NCBI GenBank assembly: GCA_037445025.1
Contig: JBBILI010000016.1
Location: 1-64,000, forward strand
Reading direction: 5' to 3'
DNA from: CAIQQQ01 sp037445025
Lineage (GTDB): Bacteria; Pseudomonadota; Alphaproteobacteria; Acetobacterales; Acetobacteraceae
DNA: 64,000 nucleotides
The first letter of the stretch is position 1; every line of letters starts with the position of its first letter. Under the pieces are notes generated by a model, which ran no database searches, was not told the origin of the DNA, and saw only the letters and a list, made by a program, of their open reading frames with translations. A program made the translations under genes and the position numbers. Positions 1 through 9,547 of the stretch are shown in pieces.

Positions 1-50
1 CAACCCACCCTGCACAGCACAAAAACACCAACCATACCACAACCACCCAA

Positions 51-127
<77 letters not shown>

Positions 128-169
128 ACATACCTATCTGAACTGAATAACGGTCGCTCATCGTCCTGA

Positions 170-553
170 TCAGCGGCCGTCGGCGTTCGTCCAAAGCACA
201 GACAACCGAAAAGCACCGCGGAGAACCTCAGACGCGCGGGCCACGGCATCATAATTTGCGTCGGGCCGTCCGCCAAACGACGCTTGCGGCCTGGCCTCGT
301 TCTTGTCCCGCTGCCTCGCCATCAGCACCGCCCGTGCATGCACCAGCAACGCCAACAGTGTCTCGTTCCGGCACACATCGCGCATCCGCAAGTTAAAGCG
401 ATCCACAAATGCAGGCTGATGCGGTCTAACGGGGGCGATGGAGTGCCACGCGACATCCGTATCCTGAGAGCAGAGCAGGATGGCTGCGCAAGGGAACCTG
501 GTGCCGTTGTGATGGTCCACCATCACCGGCTTGCCGTGGGGATGAGGTGGCAA
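170..553 (-). pseudogene. Degenerate IS3-family transposase remnant (C-terminal rve part)
   Basis: The reading frame matches, at low identity, the C-terminal integrase core of IS3-family OrfB proteins in co-linear order: a GKPVMVDHHNGTRF block (family GKPGMIVSDNGTEF), VAWHSIAPVRPHQPAFVDRFN (VEWHYIAPGKPxQNAFVESFN), RMRDVCRNETLLALLVHARA and RPQASFGGRPDANYDAVARA. The catalytic Asp of the DNG motif is His here, and the catalytic Glu of FVESFN is Asp, so the enzyme would be inactive. The N-terminal half of OrfB and all of OrfA are missing; upstream frames are interrupted. No terminal inverted repeats were found. It is read as an old insertion relic next to the tRNA. The family match is by eye, so the group is not certain. 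Confidence 0.6.
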
Positions 554-884
554 TGTGGATTTGATCAGCCCTTGATCTGGAAATCTCTGACTTTATCCCG
601 GTTTCACCGTGCCGCAGCACGACTTCCGCAACTGGTGTCATGTGGCTCTTGTCGATAAGTCCTCGTGATCCAGACGCTCCAGGATGTGGTATGAGCTGCA
701 ACGTCTGAAGCGAGGGGCAGCAAGACTGCGCGATGAACGTGAGCACCCACCCTCGTCAATCTCTGCCAGCCTCCTCAAACCCGGCGGCTAACCGAAACAA
801 AATTGTCAAACCAGTTGAATATTTTGGTCAAGCAATCATGTCCGACGGCCGGGCCGATGCAATCGACGAAATGGTAGAACACTC
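554..884. other. Stretch without a recognisable gene
   Basis: The short open frames on both strands show no family resemblance. The part nearest the transposase remnant may be further degraded insertion-sequence DNA. The last ~100 bp (from about 790) is less GC-rich and probably holds the promoter of the SulP transporter gene, but no convincing -35/-10 pair or operator could be assigned. Confidence 0.4.
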
Positions 885-3074
885 ATGAAACGTGCCGCGA
901 CAGCCTTGTCAGCTTTTTCCTCCAGCCTGCCGGCCATTGCCATCGTCTCATTGCTCACAATAAGTTACGCGCTTTCATTTGCGACTCTGATTTTCGGACC
1001 TGCACCCCAGGATACACAGGTGCACGGGCTTTTCCTGGTTCTCGCTTCCGTCGTCATTCTCGGCGGTATCGGCACCGTCCTCACCAAACAGGCGCATGTC
1101 TTGGTCACTCTCGAGGGCACGCCGTTGGTTGTCCTGGCTGGCGGAACCGCTTCGCTTGCCGCAGCCTTGCACAATGCGCCGCCCGAGACGATCGGGGCGA
1201 CAATCCTGGCCTTCGTCATCCTCACATCGGCCGTGACCGGGCTTGTCATGTTGTTGCTCGGGCAGTTCCGTGGCGGTGCCATGGCGCGGTTCGTCCCGCT
1301 TCAGGTGGTGGCTGGCATCACAGCGGCCAGCGGGGTCTCGCTCATCACAGGTGGAACCACGGTTGCCCTTGGCAGCCCTGCCACGCTGGCCGCCATCCTC
1401 GAAGGCTGGCCCCATCTGGCCATCACCCTCGTGCTCGTGCTCACCATGGTGGTGGTCATCCGTCTGGCCCCCGGTCGTGCCGCGTTGTCGTTGCTGCTGC
1501 TTGGCTTCATCTTTCTCCATCACGTGGGCTTCGCCTTGCTCGGCACCACGCTCAGCCACCAGCACGACACACTCTGGCTGCTGCCGACGCCCGCGCATCT
1601 GCGGTTCGAACTCCCCTGGAGCGCCGCGTTGTTCGCCAATATCGACTGGCCGATCCTGGAGCAGCAGGTCCCCACGGCGCTGGCCGTGGCGATCATCGCC
1701 TGCCTGTCAACGCTGATGAACTTCTCCTCGCTCGAACTCATGACCGGCCAGGAGACGGATGTGGACCGCGACATGCGCGCCGTCGGCATCGCAACCCTCG
1801 TCTCCGCGCTTTGCGGCGGTCTGCCCGGCTCCATCAGCCAGTCCCGTTCCGCGCTCCTGGTCACCCCACGCGGCGTTTGGCGTGCGACCACGCTGGTCTG
1901 CGTGATGGCCGCAGGTGTCTTGCCCATGCTTCTGCCCGGTGCCATCGGCCTCGTGCCGCGCCCGGTCCTGGGTGCGATGCTGATTTATGTCGGCCTTGGC
2001 CTGATCGATGCGTGGCTCCTGCAGATCCGCCGGAGACTCACCCGGCTCGAATGGCTGACCGTGCCCGGCATCATCGCAGTCACCATCTGGCTTGGTCTGC
2101 CCGCCGCTGTCTTTGCAGGCATGGCGTTGGGCTGCATCACTTTTGCTGTCATGTACAGCCTCGGCACCCCGATCCGCGCCATGTATCGCGGCGATGTCGC
2201 CCATAGCAATATATTTCGAAGTCAGTATGAACGCGATGCGCTCATGGCCCGGGCCGCAGCCACTTTGGTGATCTATCTTCAGGGCTTTCTGTTTTTCGGC
2301 ACCGCCAATCGGCTGCTGGAGAACATCAGGCGCGAACTGGCACGCCAGCCGACCCTGCGGCACATCGTGCTCGATGGCTCGGCCATCGACGGACTGGATG
2401 GCTCTGCCATCGTCAGCATCGAGCGTCTTGCGCAAATCACCGCCGACCACCGCGTCAGCCTCACGTTCGCAGCGCTGCCGTCCCGCGCGCGCGCGCGCCT
2501 CGCCGCCAGCCTGCCGGCCGGATTGCTTCTTGCCGCCACGCTCGACGAGGCGCTTGAGCGCTGCGAGGAGGATCTGCTTGCGGATATTAGCCCGATCGAT
2601 CCACCCTCGCTGAGATCCATCCTGGCAGAGCATTTCGGTGCCCCGGCCCAGACCGAGGCGTTTCTCGCCAGCCTCGAGATCACCGACGTCCCGGCCGGGA
2701 CGACGGTGATGCGGCAGAGCGACGCCTCGGACGATCTTGTATTCATCGAACACGGCCGCGCCAACATCCTGCTGGCGGCACCAGGTGCGGAGCCAGTGCG
2801 GATCGGCCAGTATGGGCCTGGTACTATGGTCGGCGAAATCGGGTTTCTGCGCGGCACCCCCCGCACCGCGACGGTCCAGACGGAGACGGAATGCCGTCTG
2901 TGGATCTTCTCCCGCGCGGCGTTGACCCGCTTGCTGCAGGACCATCCGAACGCGGCCTTCGCGCTGCAGCGATTTGTGCTTTCACGATTGACCGAGCGCC
3001 TCGTCGACCAGAATCGTCTGATCCACGCCCTTTTGCGGGACACACGTTCCCCGGCTAGCGATGCACGTCGTTGA
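885..3074 (+). CDS. SulP/SLC26-family anion transporter with STAS and cyclic-nucleotide-binding domains
   Basis: This 729-residue inner-membrane protein has a SulP (sulfate permease/bicarbonate-type) transport core over about residues 1-440 with many hydrophobic helices. A STAS domain follows at about 455-550 (around the segment LQGFLFFGTANRLLENIRRE), then a Crp-type cyclic-nucleotide-binding domain at about 595-720. The latter has a phosphate-binding cassette GEIGFLRGTPRTATV with the expected Glu and Arg. SulP proteins move sulfate, bicarbonate, carboxylates or other anions by secondary transport; the substrate here cannot be read from sequence. Fusion to a cNMP sensor suggests direct control of transport by cAMP or cGMP. 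Two genes downstream is a receiver-cyclase, a plausible source of that nucleotide. The ATG at 885 is accepted because the hydrophobic region begins soon after it. Confidence 0.9.
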   Translation: MKRAATALSAFSSSLPAIAIVSLLTISYALSFATLIFGPAPQDTQVHGLFLVLASVVILGGIGTVLTKQAHVLVTLEGTPLVVLAGGTASLAAALHNAPPETIGATILAFVILTSAVTGLVMLLLGQFRGGAMARFVPLQVVAGITAASGVSLITGGTTVALGSPATLAAILEGWPHLAITLVLVLTMVVVIRLAPGRAALSLLLLGFIFLHHVGFALLGTTLSHQHDTLWLLPTPAHLRFELPWSAALFANIDWPILEQQVPTALAVAIIACLSTLMNFSSLELMTGQETDVDRDMRAVGIATLVSALCGGLPGSISQSRSALLVTPRGVWRATTLVCVMAAGVLPMLLPGAIGLVPRPVLGAMLIYVGLGLIDAWLLQIRRRLTRLEWLTVPGIIAVTIWLGLPAAVFAGMALGCITFAVMYSLGTPIRAMYRGDVAHSNIFRSQYERDALMARAAATLVIYLQGFLFFGTANRLLENIRRELARQPTLRHIVLDGSAIDGLDGSAIVSIERLAQITADHRVSLTFAALPSRARARLAASLPAGLLLAATLDEALERCEEDLLADISPIDPPSLRSILAEHFGAPAQTEAFLASLEITDVPAGTTVMRQSDASDDLVFIEHGRANILLAAPGAEPVRIGQYGPGTMVGEIGFLRGTPRTATVQTETECRLWIFSRAALTRLLQDHPNAAFALQRFVLSRLTERLVDQNRLIHALLRDTRSPASDARR

Positions 3075-3304
3075 TCGTGCAATGGCGCAAACGCTCCAGT
3101 TTGGCAGACAAGGGGCAATGTGCTTTCGCTGTCTGATATCATGTCTTTTCGGAAACGGATGATGCGCTGAGTCAGTGTATTTTGGATTTCTTGTAGAAGG
3201 ATCCGCTTCGTTTCCTATTTGCCCCCATGCTGGACACGCGCCGGACAGGGTGTATGGTTGCGCTCTCGATTCGGCCGAGACATCTCAGGTGAGGCAGCGA
3301 CTGC

Positions 3305-6300
3305 ATGGTTTTCTCATTGTCGATCAAAAAGATCTTCACATGGATCATCGCCCTGCTGCTGCTCGTCGCACTTGGTAATCTTGGGATGTTCTTTCTATAC
3401 CAGAACGCCCAGTCGCGTCTCGCCCAGGCTGAGAAGCGGCGCTACGAGAGCTATGTCCTTGCCGGCGAGCTTCGGCAGAGTTCCGATGACCTGACCCGGT
3501 TCGCGCGCACCTACGTCGTCACCGGGGATCCGGTGTTTGAGCAGCATTACTGGGATGTCCTGGCCATTCGCAACGGCGAGAAGCCGCGTCCGCAGAACTA
3601 CAACCGGATCTACTGGGATTTCATCGCAGCCGGCGAGCCAAAGCCGCGCCCAGACGGTGAAACCGTGGCGCTCACCGAGTTGATGCGCAGGGCCGGCTTC
3701 ACCGAGGCCGAGTTCGCCAAGCTGCGACAGGCCCAGGCGAATTCCGACGCCCTGGTTTCGCTCGAGACCATCGCCATGAACGCCGTGAAAGGCCGGTTCG
3801 ACGACGGCACCGGGCATTTCACCAAAATCGGCCCGCCGGATCGCGCCTGGGCGGCCGAGCTGCTGCATTCGCCGGAATACCATCGCAGCAAGGCGCTGAT
3901 CATGCGCCCGATCGATGACTTCTTCGCCCTGCTCGAAGAGCGCACCTCGACTGCGGTGCAGACGGCGGCGGCCTCGCTGCAGATCTATCGCATCCTGCTC
4001 ATGGCAACGCTGGGCACGATGGTCTCGCTGGTGCTGGTCATCGGCTGGATTCTGCAGCGGCGGGTGATGCACCCGCTCGCCGTCCTGCGCCAGACGATGC
4101 TGCGGGTCAGTCAGAACGAGGCCGGTCTGGTCGTGCCGTTGACCGAGCGGCGTGACGAGATCGGTGAGATGGCCGTGGCCACCGAAGGCTTCCAGATGGC
4201 GATGGCCGAGACGGTGCGGCTGCGGCAGGTGAAGTCCGACTTCCTGGCCAATATGAGCCATGAGATCCGCACGCCGATGAACGCGATCATCGGCATGGCG
4301 CATCTGTGCCTGAACACCGACTTGTCGCCCCGCCAGCGCGACTATGTCAGTAAGATCCACAACGCCGGTACCTCCCTGCTCGGCATCGTCAACGACATCC
4401 TGGACATCTCGAAGATCGAGGCCGGCAAGATCGACATCGAGGCTGTCGATTTCGAGATCGACTCCATTCTCGAGAACATCTCGAACCTCTTCGCCGTCAA
4501 GCTGCAGGACAAGGGCGTCGAGCTGCTGTTCGACATCTCCCGCGATATCCCGCGCACGCTGCGCGGCGACCCGCTGCGGATGGGCCAGATCCTGATCAAC
4601 CTGCTCAGCAACGCCGCCAAGTTCACCGAGGCGGGCGAGATCAGCCTCACTGCGAGCGTCGTCGAGCGCACCGGCGAGCGGATCAAGCTGTGCTTCGCGG
4701 TCAAGGATTCCGGCATCGGCATGACCAAGGAGCAATGCGCCCGTCTGTTCCAGGCGTTCAGCCAGGCCGACAGCTCAACCACACGCAAATACGGCGGCAC
4801 CGGTCTGGGGCTGAGCATCTCCAAGCGACTCGTCGAACTGATGGGCGGCTCGATCTGGGTGGACAGCGTGCCGGGCGAGGGCACCACTTTCAGCTTCACC
4901 GTCTGGCTCGATGTGCGGACCTCGACCAACCCGCGGCTGTTGCCTGAGCGGCTGCGCGGGCTGAAGGTGCTGATCATCGACGACAACGCCTCCGCCCGCG
5001 AGGTAGTGGCCGACCTGCTGACCATCATCGCCGCCGATACCGACCAGGTGGCCTCCGGCGCCGAGGCGATCGACGCGGTTCAGCGCGCCAACGGCCCGCA
5101 GGCCAAGGAGGCGGGGGTCCGCCCGTTCGATCTCATCCTCGTCGATTACCGCATGCCCGAGCTGAACGGCATCGAGACGGCGCAACGGATCCAGGCCGAT
5201 CAGACGCTGACGATGATGCCCGCCATCGTCATCGTGACCGCCTTCGGCCGCGACGATATCCGCAGCGAGGTGGAGGGCGCCGGCCTCGATGGCTTCCTGG
5301 TCAAGCCGGTCAACCAGTCGATGCTGTTGGAATGCCTGATCTCGGTGTTCTCCGCCGAGGATCGGGAGGCGCTGCTCCGGCCCCAGCCGGTCCAGCTGCA
5401 TCAGGATCTGGTCGGGTTGCACGTGCTGCTGGTGGAGGACAACCCGATCAATCAGCAGATCGCCAGCGAACTGCTCCAGGCCGTGGGCGTCACGCTCGAG
5501 CTGGCCAACAATGGGCGCGAGGCGGTGGAGATCCTGCTGGCGCCGGGGGCGGGCGATCGCTTCGCCCTGGTGTTCATGGACCTGCATATGCCGGAGATGG
5601 ACGGCTACGAGGCCACCGCGCGCATCCGGGCCGAGCCGGGTCTGCAGTCGCTGCCGATCATCGCCATGACGGCGCATGCGCTCGCCGAGGAGCGTGACCG
5701 CTGCCTGGCGGCCGGCATGCAGGGACATCTGACCAAACCGATCGATCCGCAGCTGCTCTACGGCACGCTCGGCGCCTACCACAAGGCCGTGCCGCGGAGC
5801 GCCCCCCTTGTGGCCGCAGCGCCGGCCGCGCCCTCGGCGCCGCCGGCGCCGGATGGGGGCCTCCCGGTGATCGCGGGCCTCGATGTTGCGGCCGGGCTGC
5901 GGCGGGTGGCCGGCAACACGCGGCTGTACCGGTCCCTGTTGCAGCAATTCGTCGACCAGGAGTCCGGGGCGGCCGCCGAGATCGAAGCCGCTCTTTCGCG
6001 GCACGATCGCGTGGCGGCGGAGCACCTGGCGCACACCGTCAAGGGGCTGGCCGGCAATCTCGGCGCGGAGGCGCTCAGCCGCCTCGCCGGCGAGCTTGAA
6101 GGCGCGCTGCGCGCGGCTGGCGCCGAACAGGCTTCGCAGGTGGGGCCGACGGACGCGTTGGCGTCGGTGCTGGCGCCGTTTGCCGCGGAGCTGGCACGGC
6201 TGGCTGCCTCCGTTCAGGCGGCGCTGGGCGCGGGCGAGGCGGCGCCGCCCCGGACCGAGACCGAGATCGACATTGAGGCCGCCACTGAAAGGCTCGCCGA

Positions 6301-6517
6301 GCTGCACGCCCTGCTCGCCGATGATGACGGGCGCTGCCTTGATTTCATGCTGGAACACGCGCCGCTCCTGGCTTGCGTGGTCCCTGAGCACGTGCTGGGA
6401 CAGCTGCGCGACGCGATCGCCGAATATGACTTCGCCGCCGCCCTGGATCACCTGGCCCAGCTGCCGCAGCAACCCGCGGCGCCCGCCTCGCAGCGCCATT
6501 CCCTCCTCCAGACCTGA
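3305..6517 (+). CDS. Hybrid sensor histidine kinase (HAMP-HisKA-HATPase-REC-REC-Hpt)
   Basis: This 1070-residue membrane-bound phosphorelay kinase has a first transmembrane helix near residues 10-35, an extracytoplasmic region of about 190 residues and a second helix near 225-250. HAMP follows, then HisKA with MSHEIRTPMNAIIGMAHL (phosphoacceptor His319) and an HATPase_c domain with a GTGLGLSI box. Receiver 1 contains LVDYRMPELNG and receiver 2 contains FMDLHMPEMDGYEAT. An Ala/Pro-rich linker leads to a C-terminal Hpt domain with AEHLAHTVKGLAGNLG. This is a complete intramolecular His-Asp-His relay. The stimulus is unknown; the periplasmic segment shows no named sensor fold. The next gene begins 12 nt after the stop and encodes a receiver-cyclase, the obvious recipient of the Hpt phosphoryl group. 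The 230 bp upstream separates it from the SulP gene. Confidence 0.93.
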   Translation: MVFSLSIKKIFTWIIALLLLVALGNLGMFFLYQNAQSRLAQAEKRRYESYVLAGELRQSSDDLTRFARTYVVTGDPVFEQHYWDVLAIRNGEKPRPQNYNRIYWDFIAAGEPKPRPDGETVALTELMRRAGFTEAEFAKLRQAQANSDALVSLETIAMNAVKGRFDDGTGHFTKIGPPDRAWAAELLHSPEYHRSKALIMRPIDDFFALLEERTSTAVQTAAASLQIYRILLMATLGTMVSLVLVIGWILQRRVMHPLAVLRQTMLRVSQNEAGLVVPLTERRDEIGEMAVATEGFQMAMAETVRLRQVKSDFLANMSHEIRTPMNAIIGMAHLCLNTDLSPRQRDYVSKIHNAGTSLLGIVNDILDISKIEAGKIDIEAVDFEIDSILENISNLFAVKLQDKGVELLFDISRDIPRTLRGDPLRMGQILINLLSNAAKFTEAGEISLTASVVERTGERIKLCFAVKDSGIGMTKEQCARLFQAFSQADSSTTRKYGGTGLGLSISKRLVELMGGSIWVDSVPGEGTTFSFTVWLDVRTSTNPRLLPERLRGLKVLIIDDNASAREVVADLLTIIAADTDQVASGAEAIDAVQRANGPQAKEAGVRPFDLILVDYRMPELNGIETAQRIQADQTLTMMPAIVIVTAFGRDDIRSEVEGAGLDGFLVKPVNQSMLLECLISVFSAEDREALLRPQPVQLHQDLVGLHVLLVEDNPINQQIASELLQAVGVTLELANNGREAVEILLAPGAGDRFALVFMDLHMPEMDGYEATARIRAEPGLQSLPIIAMTAHALAEERDRCLAAGMQGHLTKPIDPQLLYGTLGAYHKAVPRSAPLVAAAPAAPSAPPAPDGGLPVIAGLDVAAGLRRVAGNTRLYRSLLQQFVDQESGAAAEIEAALSRHDRVAAEHLAHTVKGLAGNLGAEALSRLAGELEGALRAAGAEQASQVGPTDALASVLAPFAAELARLAASVQAALGAGEAAPPRTETEIDIEAATERLAELHALLADDDGRCLDFMLEHAPLLACVVPEHVLGQLRDAIAEYDFAAALDHLAQLPQQPAAPASQRHSLLQT

Positions 6518-6529
6518 TCGCAGGACACC

Positions 6530-7564
6530 ATGAAGCCGGGTCCCAACTCCAAGACAATCCTGGTCGTCGATGACAAGCCCGCCAACATCAGCGTCATCAC
6601 CAGCATTCTCAACACCAGCTACAAGACCAAGGTCGCCCTCAACGGCGACAAGGCGCTGCTGCTGGTCAGCGGCCCTGATCGCCCCAACCTCATCCTGCTC
6701 GATGTGATGATGCCGGGCATGGATGGCTACGAGGTCTGTCGCCGGCTGAAGAGCAATCCGGACACGGCCGATATTCCGGTGATCTTTCTGACCGCCCGCA
6801 CCGAACCGCTGGATGAGGAGAAGGGCTTCGCGGTCGGCGCCGTCGACTACATCCACAAGCCGTTCTCAGCACCGATCGTGCTGGCCCGGGTCAACACCCA
6901 TCTCGCGCTGCAGGACTCGCTTCGCGCGGCGCGTGAGGCGACCGCCAAGACCGACGCGCTGCTGCATTGCCTGCTGCCCAAGGTCGCCGCCGATGAGATC
7001 CAGGAGATCGGCACGGTGATCCCGCGGCGGCATGAGGACGTGGCCGTGCTGTTCTGTGACGTGATCGGCTTCACCGCCTATTGCGACACGCATGAACCCG
7101 AGGACGTGCTGTCGCAGCTTGACGTGCTGTTCCTCAGCTTCGAGCAGATCCTGGCCGAGCATGGTCTGGAAAAGATCAAGACGATCGGCGACGGGTTCAT
7201 GGCGGCTGCGGGCCTGCTGGTGAAGATCGACAATCCGCTGGAGGCCGCCGTGCGCTGTGCCCTGCAGATGGCGCAGACCCCCCACCACGGTGAGACCGAC
7301 TGGGCGGTGCGCATCGGCGTGCATTATGGCCCGGTGGTCTCCGGGATCATCGGCCAGGAGCGCTATCAGTTCGATATCTGGGGCGACACCGTCAATGTCG
7401 CCAGCCGGCTCACCGGCATCGAGGGCGAACCGGGTGGGGTTATGGTCACCGCCTCGGTTTGGGACAGGCTGGCCGAGACCTTCCGCGGCGAAACCCGCGG
7501 CGACGTGCATATCAAGGGCAAAGGGATCGTGTCCGCATTCCAGGTGCTGGGTGAACGGATCTGA
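6530..7564 (+). CDS. Response regulator with class III adenylate/guanylate cyclase output domain
   Basis: This 344-residue cytoplasmic protein has an N-terminal receiver (about 1-125) with the acidic pair ILVVDDKP, the phosphoacceptor in LILLDVMMPGMDGYEV (Asp58) and the switch Lys in YIHKPF. A short linker leads to a class III cyclase domain (about 165-340). Metal-binding aspartates are visible in AVLFCDVIGFT and TIGDGFMA, and the purine-specifying region reads EKIKTIGDGF and FDIWGDTVNVASRL. The Lys/Asp purine-binding pair is the pattern of adenylate rather than guanylate cyclases, so cAMP is the likelier product. It is co-transcribed with the hybrid kinase (12-nt gap). Phosphorylation of the receiver probably gates cAMP synthesis, and the SulP-cNMP protein two genes upstream is a candidate effector. 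Confidence 0.9.
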   Translation: MKPGPNSKTILVVDDKPANISVITSILNTSYKTKVALNGDKALLLVSGPDRPNLILLDVMMPGMDGYEVCRRLKSNPDTADIPVIFLTARTEPLDEEKGFAVGAVDYIHKPFSAPIVLARVNTHLALQDSLRAAREATAKTDALLHCLLPKVAADEIQEIGTVIPRRHEDVAVLFCDVIGFTAYCDTHEPEDVLSQLDVLFLSFEQILAEHGLEKIKTIGDGFMAAAGLLVKIDNPLEAAVRCALQMAQTPHHGETDWAVRIGVHYGPVVSGIIGQERYQFDIWGDTVNVASRLTGIEGEPGGVMVTASVWDRLAETFRGETRGDVHIKGKGIVSAFQVLGERI

Positions 7565-7625
7565 GGCGGGATGTTTCGGCGCTGGGGTTGGGCTTTCGCG
7601 CCGGGCGTGGTCGGACGGGGGGCTG

Positions 7626-7901
7626 TCATGCCAGATGCACGGCGGCGAATTCGACAAACGCCCGCACCTTGGCGCTGTTGCGGCGTGCGGGCGGGCTGAC
7701 GAGGTGGATCGATGAGCTCGCCGGCTGCCACTCCGGCCGCAGCGCGCCTTCGGCATCGCGGCGCACATCGTGGAACAGGCATTCCGCGAGCCCCAGCTCG
7801 CGGGGCCGACTGAGGAACCGGCCGGGAATCACCTGGTCGGTGTCGAAGTTCGGCTGCGCGATGGGCAGTCCTGCGGCCGCGAGGGTGACGAACGGGGTCA
7901 T
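7626..7901 (-). pseudogene. leuD 5' end fused to the 3' end of a LysR-family gene
   Basis: This 91-codon open frame starts with an ATG overlapping the leuC stop (ATGA), as in intact leuCD operons. Residues 1 to about 60 are the N-terminus of the isopropylmalate isomerase small subunit, with IAQPNFDTDQVIPGRFL (family NxDTDxIIPxxFL) and LAECLFHDVRRDAEG. At about residue 62 the similarity stops, and the last ~28 residues (IHLVSPPARRNSAKVRAFVE and following) match the C-terminal end of LysR regulators. The catalytic-loop region of LeuD (GSSREHA) is absent. The simplest reading is a deletion joining leuD to a LysR gene that lay downstream on the same strand. The product cannot be a working isomerase subunit. 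Confidence 0.8.
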
Positions 7902-9321
7902 GCCAGCGCCTCCAGCCGGCGGACATCGGTGAGCCGGCCGGTGACCGCGGCTGCCGCCGCCATGGCCGGGCTCAGCAGATGGGTGCGGGCGCGCGGCCCC
8001 TGGCGGCCGACGAAGTTGCGGTTGGAGGTGGAGGCGCAGCGCTGCCCGGGGGCCACGATCTCGCCGTTGGTGCCGAGACAGGTGGAGCAGCCGGCCTGGC
8101 GCCACTCGAAGCCCGCTGCGGTGAAGATGCGGTCGAGCCCCTCCGCATCGGCCTGCAGCTTGATCAGGCCGCTGCCGGGCACCACCCAGGCGGTGATGCC
8201 CTCCGCCACGTGCCGCCCGGCCGCGACGGCCGCCGCGGCCCGCAGATCCTCGATGCGGCTGTTGGTGCACGAGCCGATGAACACACGGTCGATCGGCACG
8301 TCCTCCAGCCTGGTGCCGGGCGTGAGGCCCATATAGTCGAGCGCGCGGCGCAGACTGTCCCGGCGTTCGAGGTCGGTCTCGGCCTCTGGGTCCGGAACGA
8401 CGCTGGTGATCGGCAGCGCGTTCTCGGGGCTGGTGCCCCAGGTGACCATCGGCGCGATCGCCCCACCGTCGAGCGTCACCTCGCGGTCGAACACCGCGCC
8501 CGCATCGCTCGGCAGCATGCGCCAGCGCGCCACCGCCGCGTCCCATTCCGCCCCCTTCGGCGCATAGGGCCGCCCGGCGAGGTAGGCGAAGGTCGTCTCA
8601 TCCGGCGCCACCATGCCGGCGCGGCAGCCGGCCTCGATGGACATGTTGCACAGCGTCAGGCGGCCTTCCATCGACAGGCCGCGAATGGCGCTGCCGGCGT
8701 ATTCGATGACGTGCCCGGTGGCGCCGTCGGTGCCGATGCTGGCGATGATCGCCAGGATCACGTCCTTGGCCGTGACCGCCGGCCCCAGCGTGCCGTCGAC
8801 GGTGATGCGCAGGGTCTTGGGCTTGCGCTGCCACAGCGTCTGGGTCGCCAGCACATGGGCCACCTCGCTGGAGCCGATGCCGAAGGCCAGCGCGCCGAGG
8901 GCGCCATGGGTGGAGGTGTGGCTGTCACCGCAGACCAGCAGCTGGCCGGGCTGGCTGAGCCCCGCCTCGGGCCCGACCACATGGATGATGCCCTGCTGCG
9001 GATCATCGAGCCCGAACAGCCGGATGCCGGCCGCGCGGGTGTTCTCGGTCAGCTGCTCCACCATGCCCGGCGTTCCGGGTCCGGAATTTCTGCGACGTTG
9101 CGGGTGCTGGTGAGCACGTAATGGTCTGGTGTGGCGAAGGTGCGGCCGGGCGCGCGCACCGTCACGCCGCGCTCGGCCAGGTTCTGGAAGGCGGGGGCGC
9201 TGCCGTCATGCACCAGGTGGCAATCGACATAGAGCAGCGTCTGGCCATCCGGCCGTTCGAGAACGCGATGGCGTGACCAGATCTTTTCGAACAAGGTGCG
9301 CGATGACGGCTCGGCTGCCAT
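7898..9321 (-). pseudogene. leuC: 3-isopropylmalate dehydratase large subunit, frameshifted
   Basis: An aconitase-family LeuC is split over two frames. The 5' part (9321 down to about 9066) encodes SRTLFEKIWSRHRVLE, LLYVDCHLVHDG and RTFATPDHYVLTS up to PDPERR. The rest resumes one frame over as MVEQLTENTRAAGIRLFGLD and runs to 7898, including VCGDSHTSTHGALGALAFGI, IGSCTNSRIEDLRAAA and the cluster segment GCSTCLGTNGE. One base is missing at 9065-9069; restoring it gives 474 codons, the normal LeuC length. Both [4Fe-4S] cysteine regions are present, so the lesion is recent or a sequence error. Its partner leuD is truncated, which favours real decay of a second leuCD copy; the biosynthetic copy would lie elsewhere. 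Confidence 0.85.
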
Positions 9322-9547
9322 TTCCGGACCCCCCATGGGCGGCTCTCATTGGGCCTGTGGCGTCATCATGCGTGGTTTCACGGCCGCCGAGGCGTCGCAT
9401 TTCAGCAGTGCGGCATCGCGCATCGCGATCAAAAGCCATGATCCGATGTTGCAGCGTCAGCGCCTGAAATTATCCGGCCACCGAGGTTGCCAGGTCAAAC
9501 CTGACACCCCTAGGCTGCACCCTGGACCACAAGAGGGACCACCGAAT

